DNA of 64,000 nt from Agelaius tricolor (Eukaryota; Chordata; Aves; Passeriformes; Icteridae), in the NCBI GenBank assembly GCA_023055355.1, contig JALJCS010000015.1:15296501-15360500 (forward strand). The letters are read 5' to 3'. This document shows, piece after piece, positions 60,641-64,000 of this stretch. Every line of letters begins with the position of its first letter. Position 1 is the stretch's first letter. The position numbers and the translations under genes are program-made. A model generated the notes under the pieces. That model saw only the letters and a program-made list of their open reading frames with translations. It searched no databases and was not told the origin of the DNA.

Positions 60641-62801
60641 GCCGCGTGAGGAACAGCCAATCCTGCGGCCGGAGATGGGCGAACAGGCGGGGCTTATGGT
60701 GACGGACACAGACAGCAGCCAATGGGAGAGCAGCGCGATGGGCAGCGGTGAGGCGCTCTGGGCTCTCGGGCTGTGCCCGGAGCTGGTCTGAGGGGCGGCC
60801 GCCTCCTGACGGTGCTGTGCCTCAGGGAGCCCGGGACACGGCCGGTGTCTGCAGCACCTCATGCTCGGTGGCATCAGCACCAGCTGCTCTGACGGTGGCC
60901 CTTCCGTACCCAGCCCAGCTCCGTGAGGGCTCAGGGGCCTCAGATCGATGTGCCCCCGTCAGCCCCCTCAACAACCCCCTCACAGTGCTGTGAGGTTCGG
61001 GCTGAGGGCAGGATCTCTTTTGGCGGCCCTGCGGAGGGCAGAGCACCACGACGCCCAAGGAAGAGCTCTGTAAAGCCACCGCGGGCCGGCTGAAAACAGC
61101 GCTCCTCACAGCGCTCCTCATCCTCCCCAGCCTCGCACGGCTGCTCGCCGGCTCCCAGCAGCTGGGAGAGGAAAACCTTGGTGGCCCGTTCTGTATTTCC
61201 CTTGTGAGCTTCAAGGGAGTGGGGAGCTCCTGAGGAACTCTGCAGCCTCCCTGTTGCTGTGGACATCGTGTAGTGCCCGGTGTAGCTGCTGCTGATACGG
61301 GGCACCCTGTTATTAACAGCAGCATTGTCATTTCCTGCTCTCTTTTCTCCTTGGCAGAGAGCACCATGGAATATGGCTGTGGAGCTGGAAGGGGCTCTGG
61401 TAGGAGAACACCTCTGTGGAGTCAGCAGAAAGCAAGATATTAACCTTTAGTTCCACCAGCACCACAGCTGGGGACAGGGGGAAGGCACGTCCTGCTGGAG
61501 AAGGTCTTGGCTTCCTGGAAGTGCCAGGAAACGTGAGAACCGGAATAGAAATGAAAAGGAAGGAAGCAGACAAGTACACATCGTTATGCAGTTGTGAAAT
61601 GAGAGAAGGTGAAGATTCAAATGCAGAGAGGAACTGAACATCAGAAAGAGCATGGGAAAAGATGTAGAGGTCCTGAGGGCAGAGCAAGAGGGATACAGGA
61701 CCTCTCACTTGTCATTTTTGTGGATCTTGTATCATCTTATCAGCAAATATCATGCTGGTGTTGCTGTTTCCTCATGTGGGTTGGTTTACAGATGAGACCT
61801 CGGCTTCAGCCAGGAAGTTCCGCTGGCTGGTGGAGCAGAGCTCCAGTGAACAGCCTTTCTTCTGGAGACACGTGTGGCTCTGGGCTGTGTGTGCCCACCA
61901 TGGTGTGGAGGGTGGTTCCTGTGGATGCTGATAGAAACCAGAGGGGAGGAAATGGCAGATGGGAGGAGGTTTTGCTCTGAGTATGAAGAATGGTGGCAGA
62001 CAGTGGGAAGCAGCAGAGATTGTACCCACAGAGGCTGGGACAACAGAGGGCCCTGCACCTGCTGACTGCTGCCCGTGTCCCTTTGGTGACACAAGCTGTG
62101 TCTGGTCTGGTGGATGCTCATGTCCCTCATGCCGGAGGTGGCAGAGAAATAGAGGGCAGTGGCAATGAAGTGACAGGAGCTGGCATCTGGGCCCTCATGG
62201 CCATAGTTGGGGCGGGGCTCTGCAGGGCCACATACAGCCCACGAGCAGAGCACTCTGATCAAGCCCATCCCTATGTCAAACCACAGGTCCCTGGGGGTGG
62301 CAGGGTGTGTGTGGGGGCTGGCAGTGTGTGTGTCCCCACCTGGGCTCAGCAGGAGCACACATGGGCGTGGACATCACCCCTTGTGGCAGCAGTGCTTCCT
62401 CCAGGGGCTCCATTCCCTGGTGCAAAACACAACAGGCTCGGGTGGCGTGGGGAGGTGGTGCTGCAGGAAGCTGGGGAAGTGGCAGGGAGCTGGGCTGGCC
62501 CTAGCAGTGGGAAGTGACCCTCAGCAGCTCCTGGGGCCTTACTCGGGTCTCAGGGCCCAGAGCTTGTGGTCAGGATGAAACCAGAGGAGGAATCAGAGAA
62601 CAGAGGAGATAAGAACTGGGCTGAGGCAAGAGAAGGGGAACAGAGGGGAAGCCTGTGAGCACAGAGGAAACTGCCTGGCCCAGTGGTGCAGGGGTGAGGT
62701 CCCAGCAAGGCTTCAGCTGCCCTTGGCTGAGCAGTGACCCCGCACTGCAGGGAGAGACGGAGGCTCCCGGCCGATCCCACCAGGCTCCCAGCACGGTCAC
62801 C
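60641..62801. other. GFOD2 upstream intergenic region
   Basis: About 2.2 kb. No recognisable RANBP10 or TSNAXIP1 exon (the human right-hand neighbours) and no large repeat. ATGGGCAGCG followed by GTGAGG at 60737-60752 could be a short plus-strand first exon, but nothing supports it downstream. Confidence 0.45.
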
Positions 62802-63540
62802 ATGAGGCTCTTGGGGAGCATGGAGCCCTGGCTGGCCAGCACCTTCCTGCCCCTGCTGCTCCTCACCTGGCTGCCACTTGGTGAGTCCCCCACTGCCCTT
62901 GCCTCTGCTCTGAACTCTTCCCTCTTTGCTTATGCCTGCAGAAGGTGTGGAAAGTGCCTGCTGCTGCTTTTACCTCCCCTCTTGCATCATTAAGCCCCTC
63001 TTCTGCAGCAGCACCTCGCCATGTGCCTTGCAAAGGGGTTCCCCTTGCAGCTGTGCTTGCACAGGCTGTGCGCTCCAAGGGCTTTGAACCAGCTTTGCCT
63101 TCAGCAGCAGGGAGAGAAAACAGTTGGGGGGAAGGGAACAGAAATGCTTATCAGCCTGATTATTGCAGAGTGGGGTCAGATTCACAGGGCAGAGGTGGAT
63201 ATTCTTTAAGACCAAACCAGCCCTCCTATAGGTTTGGTTTTCTGCCAGCAGGACTTGCTCACCAGATTTCAGCCACAGTTGATGTGTTGGTAGGGTTTAG
63301 GTTTCATCTTGCAGTGTCTGCCCCAGGCAGGTTTGAGCAGCACTGCCATGGAGGTGAAGTGGTTTAATGTCACCTGAAATGATGGAGAACAGCAGAATGG
63401 AGGGGGTGTGGAGAAGAAAAATTATCTGGCCCAGCTCATCTTTGCCAATGTGAACAAAGCAAATGCAGGAACATACCCATGCAGGGTGGAGAACACAGAG
63501 AACACGTCCAAGAGCAGATGTTCTGAACTGAGCAAGGGTG
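62802..63540 (+). pseudogene. Immunoglobulin-superfamily gene, CD79A-like: signal exon plus Ig exon with frameshift and stop; 3' end outside window
   Basis: Exon 1 (62802-62880): ATG in a good context (GGTCACCATGAGG), 26 codons of a signal peptide rich in Leu (FLPLLLLTWLPL), donor GTGAGT in phase 1. Exon 2 (63252-63540): acceptor TTTTCTGCCAGCAG, donor GTAAGG. Its Ig-domain landmarks are TVDVLVG, FILQC (first Cys), VKWFNVT (core Trp), AQLIFANVNKANAGTYPCRV (second Cys) and a further Cys about 16 residues on. ANVNK..AGTYPCRV resembles CD79A (NVNK..GGIYVCRV), including the extra Cys. The exon is 289 bases; a phase 1-1 exon should be a multiple of three. One extra base lies near 63293-63302 and an in-frame TGA at 63375-63377, so as given it is broken. 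A real pseudogene or an assembly error are both possible. Later exons are not in the window. The CD79A identity is tentative; the Ig fold and signal peptide are firmer. Confidence 0.6.
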
Positions 63541-64000
63541 GTAAGGGAGAGAAGTCCACCAACACCCCTTGGAATGGAAAGAAAGGACTGAAGAGAGGTG
63601 AGAGAGGGAGGACTCAGCTGAGAACGTGTGAAGTGACTTCAGCTCAGTGATTCTGAAATACTCCAGAGTGAGCATTATGGGTGGGATGAAGCCAGAGAGG
63701 CTGCAGGGAATCTTTACTGTATTTTCTTTGCTTCTCCAGGGCTGACCATCCTCCACTGCCAATCCCCCAGTCCCACCTCATGCTCCATGAAATGCTGGAG
63801 CCTGAGGCACTTCCTGCTTGGGTGCCTATGTCACTGGTGGAGGAGGTGCCTTCCCCCTGATCCTCACATTTTCAATCCTTGCTGAGGCACAGTTTGTGCA
63901 CTGCACAGCATCCAGTGGCACAAGTCAACATGCAACATTTCAGTGTTGAGTGCTTAGCATGGTTAGAATGTTTCGAATCATTAGCAGCCAGATTTGGAAA
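63541..64000 (+). other. Downstream of Ig exon; possible further acceptor
   Basis: A good polypyrimidine tract and AG (TTTCTTTGCTTCTCCAG) ends near 63739, in the right place for a third exon of the Ig-like gene. The sequence after it shows no transmembrane helix or ITAM in any frame, so I do not call an exon. Confidence 0.3.

Noticed and set aside
63739..63890. Possible third exon of the Ig-like gene
   Set aside because: A good acceptor, but no frame shows a transmembrane helix, connecting peptide or signalling motif; not supported.
1..64000. CRISPR arrays, operons, tRNA or rRNA genes
   Set aside because: No such structures seen. The tandem arrays are minisatellites without spacer-like unique sequences, and the window is an animal nuclear genome.

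Overview
The window is vertebrate nuclear DNA, most likely from a bird and probably a songbird. The evidence is compact intron-rich genes, several CR1 LINE tails, a 374 bp solo LTR that resembles LTRs I associate with passerine genomes, GC-rich minisatellites and CpG-island promoters. There are no bacterial-type genes. Most long open frames are artefacts of minisatellites, CpG islands or the antisense strand of real exons.

Layout, left to right. (1) 1-0.8 kb: a GC-rich island with a minus-strand splice donor and a perfect IRF/PRDM1-type motif. By synteny with human (HERPUD1-CETP-NLRC5) this is probably the NLRC5 promoter and first exon, with the gene body outside the window. (2) 3.8-12.5 kb: CETP, minus strand, all 16 coding exons, with a solo LTR in intron 8. 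(3) 18-25.2 kb: HERPUD1, minus strand, 8 coding exons, with a TATA box and an ER-stress element (ERSE-II) just upstream. (4) 28.85-33.9 kb: PARD6A, plus strand, 3 coding exons, behind a CRE-containing CpG island. (5) 36.3-43.2 kb: ENKD1, minus strand, 7 coding exons, convergent with PARD6A, with a distant CpG-island 5' exon near 47.4 kb. (6) 49.9-55.3 kb: GFOD2, minus strand, 2 coding exons, with a CpG-island first exon near 60.5 kb. (7) 62.8-63.5 kb: the first two exons of a plus-strand immunoglobulin-superfamily gene whose Ig exon resembles CD79A and carries one extra base and an in-frame TGA.

For CETP, HERPUD1, PARD6A, ENKD1 and GFOD2 I joined exons by hand. The phases close to intact frames of about 499, 380, 357, 370 and 385 codons, near the human lengths. 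The genes are not one pathway. CETP is a plasma lipid-transfer protein, HERPUD1 an ER-associated degradation factor, PARD6A a polarity scaffold, ENKD1 a microtubule/cilium protein and GFOD2 an oxidoreductase-fold protein. They are linked by position only. In human, CETP/HERPUD1 (16q13) and PARD6A/ENKD1/GFOD2 (16q22.1) are separate blocks, so the HERPUD1-PARD6A interval at 25.3-28.7 kb is a rearrangement junction relative to human.

The observations most worth following up are the broken-looking CD79A-like Ig exon, the conserved ERSE-II at HERPUD1, the IRF/PRDM1 site at the putative NLRC5 promoter, and the sense-oriented LTR with a poly(A) signal inside CETP.
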